Assembly (NCBI RefSeq): GCF_964340395.1
Contig: NC_135566.1
Location: 14,164,501 to 14,228,500 of the forward strand
Source: Glandiceps talaboti
Lineage: Eukaryota; Hemichordata; Enteropneusta; Spengelidae
Direction of reading: 5' to 3'
DNA length: 64,000 nt
Position 1 is the stretch's first letter. The number at the start of each line of letters is the position of its first letter. A model generated the notes under the pieces. The model was not told the origin of the DNA. It was given only the letters and a program-made list of their open reading frames with translations, and made no database searches. Positions 40,277 to 53,227 of this stretch are shown piece after piece. Position numbers and translations under genes: made by a program.

Positions 40277-43200
40277 ATAGGCAAAAAATTTACAAAACAT
40301 TATCTTTGTGATAGAGCCGCCACTAATAAAATTGTCAAAAGAAGATAGATATACCTTAGATAAAAGAAATATTTACTAGTACAACAGTTATCCATAACAC
40401 ATATATTCATAGGCAAAAGCTACCGATCCAGTTTTTTAGTTGCTCCGAGTATGGTAAACAGTTCTGTGGGAATGGATACTACATTTCAAAACACAACTAT
40501 CCACTAATTTCCTACTTTCAGTCCTACCACCTAACTGTGAAAATATTCCCATGACCTTTAGTGACATATAAACAGCTTCTACAATGATCATCTCTGACCA
40601 AACTACCCGCATGGTGTACTCACAGGTTTTTGTCAAAATCCTAAATGTCTACCCTTATTGTCACCGCAAACAAGCCAGAACAGAAGATTTTTTTTTTATG
40701 TATTTCCATTAAACCAACAAAAAAAAGACAATAAAAATGTAAGGTTGAGAGGTTTGTGCCATAAATCTTTTCCATAATGGATTGATAAAGTATTGTATTT
40801 CCATCTAAGTACTTGGTGAACCCTCATTATATGACCTTTGACATGACCCCCATTGACCTCTATTACCATGTGTCTGGTGGTTTCAGTACCGAATGTTGAG
40901 AAACTTACAAGGGGGGGAAGTCTGCCTTGTTTTCAAGGTCTTCTTTTCAACTGGTAAATAATCCCTATTTGTGGTGCTAATGGACTCACTGGTAGATTAA
41001 TATTTGTCCCATTTTGAGGTCACCAAGGTCGCACTGTTGCTATGCTATGCCCCATGGTATCGGTTACGCCGGGGATTAAATGATCAAAGTTTAAAAACTT
41101 AAGTACACAGAGGATATATACTACAATGTGATAGCAATCCTAAAAACATAATTTATCAAACTGATATTTGCTATTTATTACCCGATTATTACTTGATGTT
41201 AACACCAAATAATAAAACTGGATGGCCTGGTCTAAGCCCATCTCTACAAATATCTAAACACTAAGATTAGCCTTTGCACTGTAAACACAGTTTCATCAGA
41301 TCACCAAAATGAAAGAAAACTGGTTGCCTCAACAAAACTCCACTCTAGTTTCTAAACCCTTTGACTGGTCTTTTCCCAGTTCTTATACCATCATCAAGTC
41401 ATCAACTAGTGAAAACAGGATGGTCTAAACAAAGCTTAACTAATGTTTTTTTTCACCTTGCTCACAATCTATCATCCAGTTAGTATATTCAAGGAACAGC
41501 ACACCTGTGTGATTTTAGCAAGTAAAAGATCAAAATTCCTTCATATCATAATCTCTGCTCTTTTTTATTCCAGCACTGTACATACTACCACTTAACAATT
41601 ACAACAAACTTTTCCGACAGGTGCAACAAGTGTCTCTGAAACATTTTGTGATACTTCAAGTCACACATAAAATGATCAATCTAGCGTTATCAGTTTTCAC
41701 TTCTGATGGCTCAAAAGCAATACATGTATCAAACAGAAAAAATATACAATTCCCAATTCACAAAACTAACACTGTTGCACTCCACAAAGTTGACAGACAA
41801 ACCGACTTATTAAATCTTATGTTACAAGTTTTCACTTCTAATAGCTCAAAAGCAATATGCAGAAAATTGCACAATTGCTAAGGCACAATTTCTGATACCC
41901 AATTCACAAAACAAACACTTGTGTACTCCACAAAGTTTGGCACACAAATGGATGATTCCATTGAGAAACCTATTGTCTACCAATGACAATGGTGAACAGC
42001 TGAGGAAGTCTACAAATGACATAACCAGATTTGACAAACAATCAGCTGACATCCCAGTTCTCCTGTACTCTGCTTATCATGGTAAATCCCATGGTCGAGC
42101 GAGCGGTGTGTGTGACTGGGCCGATTTCTATGACTGGATGAACAGTCTGCCTGCAGCTATTTGCACACCTATTGTTTAGTACTTTGTTTTATGAATAGTA
42201 CACAGTCTACCAAAACATTGGTGTATTAGTGGGCTTACATGAATGTGTCCGATTACTACACCTTCTAATCATGTATAAACCATTGTAACTAATTCATCAC
42301 GTCATGTCTCTATTTTTTAAACCATGGGAACGACGACAACAAATTGTCAATTCTTTTCATCTTCAAAGTGGCCAACCTTTCTAAAATTATGCTACATATT
42401 GTCACAAATATCTCACATGTAGTGATGTACAGAATAAAACATACACCAGGTATTTCCTACAAAGTATTAAATGTAAGGGACGATCGTACATTGTCACACA
42501 AGCTCAATAAACAAACTTCATTTATTTAGGGGGAAGGGAGTATGGCGTCAATGCGAATGCTGAACTTTATTTTCGCACTTCTAACCAAATTTTGAAAACT
42601 TTCACGCCTTCAATGATAACAGGTTCTGTATTTACTACTGAGATGTTGATAAGTTGATTAAAATTTACATCTAAATGTGATATACAGTGCTGGGTTTCCG
42701 GTCGAATTTTAATGTGTTTACCATGATGTTTTTACATTGCATCGATCTATGACTGCTACAATTTCCATCATGGTTTAAATTGTATATAAACGTGTCGATT
42801 TCGCACTTGTGAACGTTCTGCCTTAAAAATGAGTCACTGTAAAATTTCTCTCTAGATGCCATGGACACCACCACGTCATCAACACACCAATCTACTGAAA
42901 ACTCGGCATCAAGCGCCAATTTCGTAAAAGCTCTGCGCCCGCCATGCAACAAATTTATTCAAACAAATATCCACAACAGTTACAAAATCTTGACATAAAA
43001 TTATCTTGTACTGATTAAAATTTATGAGGATTGATATGACCTGCAGTGACCTTTGACATCTCTGCTGGCAGACAGAGATCGACAATGCTCAAGGTAATGG
43101 TTAGTGATGTAACTTGTACATGTTACACCTAAAAACTGACATGCAATGATAAATAGTTTGAGATAAGCTCTGAGGCCATAAAACGACTGTTCTTGAAAAT

Positions 43201-46200
43201 TGAAATGGAATATTAGCACCTGAATAAAAAAACTGGAATTATCAGATATTTTCTCCGTGATGATTTAGAGATGTGTCCGACAAATTGTTTCTGGGGAAGA
43301 GACCCACAACTGTTGATAAAAATGTTGTAATTCATCTGCAGTACTGAACAGATATGCTATCAATACCAATTTGATAAGAATGAAGTGAGCTATATTGACA
43401 TGTAAATATAAAGGTAATGTACGACAACATGTCAATGACATCCAATACTGCTACCGTTCCTGTACTATCAACAACAACAACAAAAAGAAACCATAAATAT
43501 GAACTACCATCACGGACAAAACCCTGCTCATAAAATAACCTAGTTAAAAAGTGGTTCACTTTATGTACTAGGCATGTCAAAACAGAAATAAAAAACATGC
43601 TAGTTTTTCAACTTTTTTTCTTTGAAGAGTGCGATTAGGTGTACATGCAGTAACTCATTTTTTTGTATTCAACATCATGCTATGAAAGTATCTATCAACA
43701 TGGACTTCGTATGTGTTACACTTTGGGTCTCAATCTAACGATTATTTTCTCCATCACACAGTTCCCCCGAGTGACATTTGTAATGTGGTTATTTACACAG
43801 CTATGTGTCAACACAAAGTCAACATCTTATCTAAACACTGTGGGTAGTGATATAACAACCTATGTGTAACTTACGCTGGTTGGTGGGCTAGGGGAGGTGT
43901 CCTCATCTTCCAATTCAAACGAGCGTAACCTGACCAAACGAACCACTTGCCACTTCCACTTCAACCCATTCGAACTTAGTCCACTAGTTTGGGACATCGA
44001 GGTGACCACATCCAACATCACACATAGTACATTACATAAGCGATGACGTTCTGAGATCTGCCACAAACACCTACTGCATCAAAAGACCACTTGTAAATGA
44101 ACCGGTCACCTTGTCACTGATTTATCCGTTTCAATATAACAATGCTAGGTGAATGCAAAACGTCACCTCGGGTCACCGATGGTAAAGATAAGGAAAAGCA
44201 CCTTCCATACACCGACTTAAAACGCACCCCCTTCTTGCCCTCACAATGTCCCCTGCAGATCCCCCGACTAATGGTTGTTTGGTCTATAATCAGCTGACAG
44301 TACAAAAGAAAGAGAGTCTGAAGGTCTCTCAGCTTGTATGGTCCATTATACTTCACCTGTCTAATAACTAGTAAGTTACAATGGTATTCAATCAAACACG
44401 CCTACAGACTAGGTGACGGGCTAATTTATGACAAATCAAAATGAAAAACCAACTTTGGAAAACGTTCAAATGGCCAAAGGTATATTTTTATATTGAAGCA
44501 CGTCTAATAAAATAGTACTGAACAGAGAGTCTCAATGAGTTTAGAAAATTTACATTTTGTGAAGGTGATTTTTCTTTTGTCAAATGGACAAATTATTAAC
44601 CCGTGTATACATTAAATATAAAAACCTCTCTATATATATTCTATATATAAAACTGCATATTATAAAGTGTACTCGTTTTTCAGTTTTATAGTAGTGTTCT
44701 GTAAAAAGTCCCTGAAAGCCCAGAATGCTATACCATGTAGTACAACAATAATACTCTTTTTAAAAAGTTTGTTTTGTTTATAACAGCAAACACTAATGAT
44801 TCAAACTATCATAAATCGAAGGATTTCGACTGAGACATCTAGAAACACTTTCACAATTTTTTCTTTTTAATTTCTGAAGACAATTGTTGTTATTTTTTTT
44901 TGAACATTTTTTTTTCAGCATTCCTGTCTCCTAAACCGTCAAACTCAGTGGTTGAGATAGATCTATGTTACCAATTATCATAATTCTTTTTGAACATTTT
45001 TTTTTAACATGCCCGGTTTTTAAACCATCAAACTCGGTGGTTGAGCTAGATCTAAGGGTATCATTTTACAGGCAAGCTTTTTTGAAGCTTTTCAATTTCC
45101 TTGTAGACTGTATCACAACTTTTGAGGGGAACCATGGCAACGCGTCTGGAGAAACTGAAGTTCAACCTACCACCCACAACAATATTACTGTATAGGACAA
45201 CAAACAGTGAAAGACTCGACACAACACTAGTGTAGGAACTATACATGTGGACTTGTTTTCTACAATCTCTCTCTCTCCACCATATAGTCAAATGGTCTTC
45301 TCTAGCATGACATTCCATCCTTACACCCCCCCCCCACTCCCCCCCCCCCCCCGACAGGAATAGTTTAATGTTATTGGGTCATTGATATAAATGTTATGTT
45401 ATCGCATTCTCATGTGACATACTTTCAAACTGGAGATTGAGCTAGCTTGTAGTAAACTGAACGAAGTAACCATGGCAATTACAACCACCTGTCAGTGTGT
45501 GTGTGATATATTACAACTGACATGTGCTGGTCACCTTCTTCCTAGCAGGAGATTTAGCTAGATTTTTGGCAGAATTTGTCCATTTGACTAGACATAGAAC
45601 TAGAGAGGTTGTAGAAAATGAGCCAAAGTGTATAGTTTCTAGAGTAACTTGAACATCGACTTCACTGAACACCTGTGCCCTTGATATGATAAATGGCTTT
45701 ATTGTACATGATGACGTGAGTTACAGGTACAGATTATCCAACAATGCCGTTTACTGTTTGATAAAGTACTTTTTGGACACAAGTACCAAAATTTTGCTTT
45801 TCTCCTTGACTTCATGGGGAAATTGCTGATTAGTCAGTCAGTCAGTCAGTCAGTCAGTCAAAATCATAACTTTCTTTTCTTTTTTTTAAATGAAATAGAA
45901 TGAAATGTGTTTATTTGGCTTATCTTTTGTATACTATATTTGGCCTCGTTTGTGTTTGTGTAATAATCGACACAAGTGTTACAACACGTCAGGTTGAAGT
46001 GTTACAACTTGTATTTTGGTGATTGTAGCACTGTTAGACATACCACTAACTCCTAAATCAGCACTCAAGGTTACACTATGATAACTGATATCACAAGTTG
46101 CTCTTGTACTTGTCACTTCACATATCTCACCTATCAATCAATCAATCAATCAATCACATCAATTATTTATGCCTCGTAAAATGCAGCCATTTTGTCAACA

Positions 46201-49200
46201 GGTGTGTTGCTTCTTATAATTATATGTCCACTTCAAGTTTGCTAAAGTTAAGTCCAATTTAGTCAGATTATCAAAGTTTACAAATTCTGGAACAAGAGAT
46301 TTAAAGTCAGAGGCTAGGTGTATAAATTTGCCTGTACATCATTGTATTCTTAGTGAAGTCAGCTGGGCTGCTTCCACAAACTGTCATGTCCAAATTTGAC
46401 CACAAGAGGGCTCTCCTCAAAAAGTATGGTTACTATTCCCATCAAAGCTAACATTCTTTTCTACTGCACATCAAATACACAAAGTTAACTGGTTACATAT
46501 CCATTCTCATTTGTAAATGAATGAAATAAGACAGACAAAAATGTTGCTGTAGTGACGATAGTAATTTTGACCTTCTGAGGTTCATTACTGAATTGGCAAA
46601 TTCAAGCGTTGAACATGTTATACATTCAAACTTTGCAATCACTGAAAAGTCACTCTTGGAGCTTTTCAGAAGAAAAAAAAATATTTTTCATCATCCAATT
46701 ACACAATATTTCTCATAATCCAAATTTCTCCTTGTATTTTTTGTCCTCCAGGTACATAGGAACAAAAATCTCCACGCTATCTAAAAATGAAATATCTTCA
46801 TACATTGGCACCACCTTTGCAACAAAAACGCATTTTTTTTCTAATAAACTGTGGTCAAAGATCAAAGAAGGGTTAAGACTTTTTAATAGTCACTTGTTGA
46901 TTACACACTCCTTACCGATGGCTCAATATATGTCTCTGTATGATGTCTGAATATTATGTGGTCCTGGTAGGACCGGAAATACCCCGAAAACTCTTGAAGT
47001 AAATCTAACGTGACGGTGAAACTGTTAATGTTAACCCTTTCAAAGCCTGACACCCTTTATTTATGGAGTAATTACACAGTTTAAAGAAACCAACTCATTA
47101 TTGAGATTTTTAAACCAGAATACGTTTCACAAACTCGTTGCCTAGCAATAGTCAATGTGAGCATTTTGAATCAACCACCTGATCATTCTGAAGGTCCTCT
47201 AATGATAAACAAAGATGTTAAAAAATCTTGCCCTGTCGTAGTCACTACAAAAGCTGACTTCTGTCTAGTTGTACCCCCGATTGTCATACCAAGAGTTATC
47301 ATCAATTTACCAATTAAACACTTGTAATTAAGATAATCTGATAAATTCACTTCAAGTACTTTAATTATTTATTTGACAACTCACTTTATATAATCTAACC
47401 TCCCTCCGAGCATAGCCCAGACTTCAATAATAGCTAATGATTAATACCTACGGCCTACACAACTCATTTGTTGTCCCACAAGATCCCCTACGGAATATCC
47501 CCATTTCTATGAAGGCTCGAAATGTCTGATTTTTTTTTTCAATTCCTTTTATCAAAGTGATTGTCTGTGCTAACATGCTAACTAAACTAATTGCCCATTA
47601 CCCATCTCTAGAGTACCATGTTTTATTCTACATGCCTTGATGTATTATTCTACATGCCTGCATCACAGCAGCCTGTGTGGGTAGGTCCTTCAGGGTTCAA
47701 TGACCTCATGGGTAAGACCTGCTTTTCTAAATGATGAGTTTACATAATAATATTTACTGACCAAACAAAACATTAGCATGTTTATTGAGAGTTGGCAAAA
47801 CATCGGGCAAAATACCCAAACTGAACACTATAGTACTAGTTTAATATATATTGATGTCGTCTAAATGTCAACATATTATAGACAATTATAACTGGCGTGC
47901 CAATGGAAGGACATCACATGTTTTGTTGAATATTATACGCTCATTTTTGAAAACACTGATTCAGAAATTTGGTCAATTCAACAAACACTTCAAGAATGAT
48001 CACATCATACAACACAAATGAAATCTCAACAGTATTAGCATTATGCAAATCAAATTGTCAATTTCAGAATGTACATTTCAAAAAACTTTCATCAGTACAA
48101 CTGTATACCTTCCACCAATGCTGCTGGAGGGGGAGGGGGGGGGGGTAGTCTATGGTACAACTGTTCATAAATTGTCTCAGATTTGGATCTCACTATGCCT
48201 TCACTAACAAGTAACCATGGTGATAGCCTGGAATCCATGCGAATGGGGTTTTTGCATTCATTATTGCCCCATTATGGGAAATCTAAATTAAAAATCCCAG
48301 TGGCCGGGATTCTAGACCATGGTGCAAGAAAAATGATTGCTAAAATCAAAGCTATGACGATACACACTATTAAAGCTACACCAGCGACACCTGGACCATT
48401 TTTTTGAAACTGTTTTCTCAGATATAATGACTTACTTGTGATAATATTGTACACCTTGAACAGTATTGAATCACCTGTGGGTAAATACATTTAGGCAGCT
48501 GTACTGGTACACATACCCAGATCACTAAACTTGGTCTGAAATGCATAGCCTGGCATAACGTATCTAATCAAACAGATTTTTGGGTCTGCCCATTAAATAC
48601 CACGACCCCAATAAATCATAATTTCAAGTTATTGCTATACTACTTATAGACAAAATATACCGTATGCCTAACTGATATTTACAATGTCTCTCATTATTGG
48701 TATTTTAACAACTACCGGAGAATATATTGTTGGTCGGCTGAACGAAAAAAAAGAATACCCCAGTTTACAACTAGTGGACCTTTACATGTGACATACAGTT
48801 TCATAAAACACTTCAACTACAAAATTCACATTATTGACCATTATTTTTTGAATGGTCACAAAATTAATTTTTCCGATGAACAAATTATTGACCAATAGTT
48901 TTGTCAATAGCCTAACAAATGACCATTCTTTTTTTGAAAGTGTTGACAAGTACCACTGAAGGTGAAATTCAAACCCCAGACAAAGAAATCTCAATAAACA
49001 GTGATGACTTGGCATTAAATGTAACTGCAACCATAGACACTACACGAATGCCTCAAAGAAATATCGGCAGAGACTGCGTCCCTTTCATGTATTAGGGTCT
49101 ATGCTGCAACATACACACCCATAATTAATTCATTGTCACTTTCATTTGTTAGCTTTGATTTCTCATGGTTTTTTTCTTACACAAATGAACTTAACGTACT

Positions 49201-52200
49201 GTAAACATCTTAATCTCCTAAAAGAATACCCAATTGCTTTAGTCCTTGAGAAGTTCACACTTTGTAAGCTCATAAACAAAGCTCCCATTGTTTTGGTAAA
49301 TTAACACTGACATTACAAATCTTGTTCACTAATTCCAAGAGGAATTTGGATGCTATTAAAAGTTGTCCCCACAAAAAGTAGTGGAAATTTGGATTGCAAG
49401 GTCGCAATAATTTGCATTTTGTAGCCGAGTCGAGTTCAAAGTTGGTTCCAAAATCATTGAAATAAGAAGATATCTCGGAACTGTTTTTTTTTTTTTTTTT
49501 TAAATTTAAGTTGTCTCAATCACCAAAAACTTTGCAATATGAATACTTATTCCCTTGTCATTGTGAAATCATCACCAAAATTTCATTGTTCACTCTATCT
49601 CTTTTTCAAAGACATCATTTAAACCTATTATTACAAACAAAGTTTTATGGGGTGATTTTGAAGTACAAAGGGGGTCATGTTTTTAAAAACAGTTTGAGCC
49701 TTGTATTTCTGATGTGCATACTAATAAAAATGAAGTCGATAGTATAATTTAACAGTGTCAATGAACTTGTTTGAATATAATGAACATAGTACATATACAC
49801 CGATTTTGTTTAACCTGTCTCATCAGCTAGAAACAATCAGTTTGAATCTGCTAGTTTGAGGGATTGGGGTGGGGGGTGGGGGCGGCGCTAAAGTGAACTC
49901 ACTTCGTGAAACCACATTTACACTTCACTGATTCCAATTTTGAAAGAGAATGAATTTCACACCACTGTCATTTGAACAAACAAACAAACCTTGGATAATT
50001 ATCATAAATGAGAACAATAGATTTCATGTTTCTATTTCCATTACTCGAAATGAAACGGGTATGCATCTTTTCATCTCATCTGTACAGCAGTGTAACTGAC
50101 AGACAAACACCCTAAGGGTGTCTACCACCCGTATCAATTGTTCCTTTCTGTTCTGGCCAATACATCAAATATATCACACCATCCAATTCGAATGAAACTC
50201 ATTGTTAGCACAGCATAACAATTGGTCTTTCATCAGTATCAAAATACGGCGACAAAAGGATTCACTATGAATAATTGAAACTAACAGACTGCATTCACAC
50301 TAAGTATAATGTCTATTTCATAGGGAAATATGACATGTAACACCATTTATCATTGCATAACATTATCTTTCAAAAAATTATAATCCGGCTACAAATTCAA
50401 AATGAACAACTGCTCCTGGCTGAAAGCAGAACAATCTGTCATAAATTTTAATTTTGTTAATTACTTCGACCAAAAAGACAAAATACTCGTTGATCACAAC
50501 ACTTCCATAACATTTGATGAGGTGTAAAAGAAATAAATAGAAGACAATTATGTGATTCAGAAGTAGACAAACACAAACTGAAATGACGCTTTTTTCTCTC
50601 TAGAATGTGATATTCTTTTTAAAAAGTAACCAAAGATAATTTGGCGAGAAAATCTACAGGGAAATAGAAGTAAATTGTCATACCTTTTTGAATGTAAAAA
50701 ATGTTGAGGGTCGGGGGCTTAAACTATGGTTGGTTAGGTTATTGGAAACACGCATTTTTTTTTATTTGGCCAACAAGGCTAGGAAATAGACACAGATGTT
50801 TTGAAATAGACATATGAAATGAACAGCTGTACATAACACTGGTCATGTGTGTAGGCATCATTTTTAGTCACCAGCAAACTATAAACCCTACACTGAAAGG
50901 TCTGTGAGTACACCTAACATTTGACTTGAAATCTGTACAGCAAACATTCTCAGCATTTGTGTACTATCTACATATCCGATTATCCTAACTTTTTGGGACT
51001 TTTGTGAGTACCAGGAGTACATTTTTAAAAGACCTGGTGGCTCTTTCGTAGTCTTGCCATCGTCGACAACAACGATATTCATTGACTCGAACATGAAAGT
51101 AATTTGTAGATTAAAAGCCATGACAATAGAACACCGCTTACGAGATATCCCTGGACTATTTATCCAGTCTGACTACACATTGAAGGTCTATTCATAAACT
51201 GTGTTGTTGTTTGGTACACCTCTCGTCAATACATACAGTGCGTCAAATGAAGTCAACAGTGTCTGTACAGAGTAAGTGTAAACTGAGTGACTAGGATACC
51301 AACCTGTAAATTATTGTTGTTGAATGTTCTCAGAACCAACACTTTCCGATTTGTCTCAGGAATGAGATTTATGGTTGACGTGGTCATGATTGGTACATAC
51401 TTTGGTTGTGAAAACGCCGACCACAAAAAAGGTTCACAGACAGTTATCTTCAACTAGATTTTGATGACTCCACAATGCCACAGAAGATGACAGAGAGATA
51501 GCCAAGTCTATGCGTCACTCTAAATGGCTAAATAGTTCCAGTACTGTCACGTGTCATGAGAAGGAAGCAACTGTCAATCCATAATAGAGGTGTCCCTATC
51601 AGTCAAGAGAAGTGGAGAGATCCTGGAAATTTTCACGTCTGTCACCTCACCAGCTGATACAGTGGTCCTTACACTAGCGAAGCCACACAGACAATGAACA
51701 GGGAAGTCACTCCTTTTGTTCCAGGTGAACAAACTCGATAGTCTTTGTCTTCATAAATTACTGTACCCAGGCCCTAATCCTATTGTGTGTGCAGCCTATT
51801 CAACTGTGATGGATTTTTAAAAAAAAAACATGACAACTCCCAGCAGCAGTGGTTCGATCCACCACGGGTCCACTCAGTCCTTCACAGCTGGAGAACTCGT
51901 CACATGGGATGTACGTATGACCACTATAGAACATCTGGTGGTTGTATAACTGTCCACCCCTAAATATGATTATGTAATCTATTTGCAGAATGATATAGAA
52001 TGAGATGAGAACACAAGATTTGGTTCATGAATGAGGAACCTGTTTACTGGGTACACATTACCTGTAAACAGGATTTAGGCATCAGCAGTTTAAGCTACTG
52101 TGTTATTGATGAGAAGGGTACACCTGTGCTGATCTAATCTGACTCGTTCTTCCATAATTTTAATCCCTCCAACGATGAGTCATCACCTGAGGAAATACTA

Positions 52201-53196
52201 ATCATACCCCCTCCTCCCGTCATCTCTCATTTTGGGACCCTGTACATTTCCATTCACATCCACTATCAACAGGTGACTCAACATTACACAGACCAGGCAA
52301 AGGAAGAACCCATCTCAAAATCTACCAACACCCCACCACGAAGTTACAAAAACCAACATCATCTCTGAAATCAAGCTGCTGTTTACAAAATTGATTGGTT
52401 TTGAAATGTATCCAACTTTTTCATTTTATGACATGATAAACAACCCTTAACAGACCTCTCTCTCTCACAAATATTGATCATCATAACATCAGATTGATTT
52501 TTTAATGATGGTGAAAAAAAATCAATGAAGTTACGTTTTAAAATGAGGGACATGAGGTATTAAAACAAGCCTTAGAGATCAGAATTATGAAATCCCTTTA
52601 TCCCAACTGTCTGACTTTTTTTCTCAAGGTATTCAATTTCGCTAATCAGAAAAGCAAACATGGACTTTTGCTGTGAGTGTACATATAGATTATTTTTTTT
52701 CATGGGTATGTCAATATCACCATAGGGGATAAGTTGACAGAAGTATTTCATATACAAATTACCTAGTGATTATCATACAAGGTCTTTATAGGCATACATA
52801 ACTGTCAGTAAACCTTCAACTATAAAAGATCTGCTGCCATTTATAAACCCTGGAGCCAACACCCAGTATTACGTGTAAACCCTCAACTATTTTAAGGAGA
52901 GCTTTGAGTCACACTGCTGTCATCCATATTCCATGCAGCCAACACCCTGGTATACCTTCAACTACAGAAGACCTATCAAGTCACATTGCTGTCATTTATA
53001 CTATAAACCCTGCAGCAAAACTTCCAGTAAATCGTCAACTAAGGATCACTTTTGTGTCACACTTCTGTCATACACCTTGGAGCCAACGTCCCAGCAAACT
53101 CTTAACTAAGGAGGCATCGTCCCCCCCCCCTCCACACTATTGTCATTCATACACCTAGGAGCCAACATCCCAGTAAACTTATCATCCCTCCCCACC

Positions 53197-53227
<31 letters not shown>

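Noticed and set aside
44114-44395. 93-codon minus-strand frame upstream of the candidate first exon
   Set aside because: Not in frame with the candidate start and without a donor at its end; more likely promoter or 5' UTR if anything.
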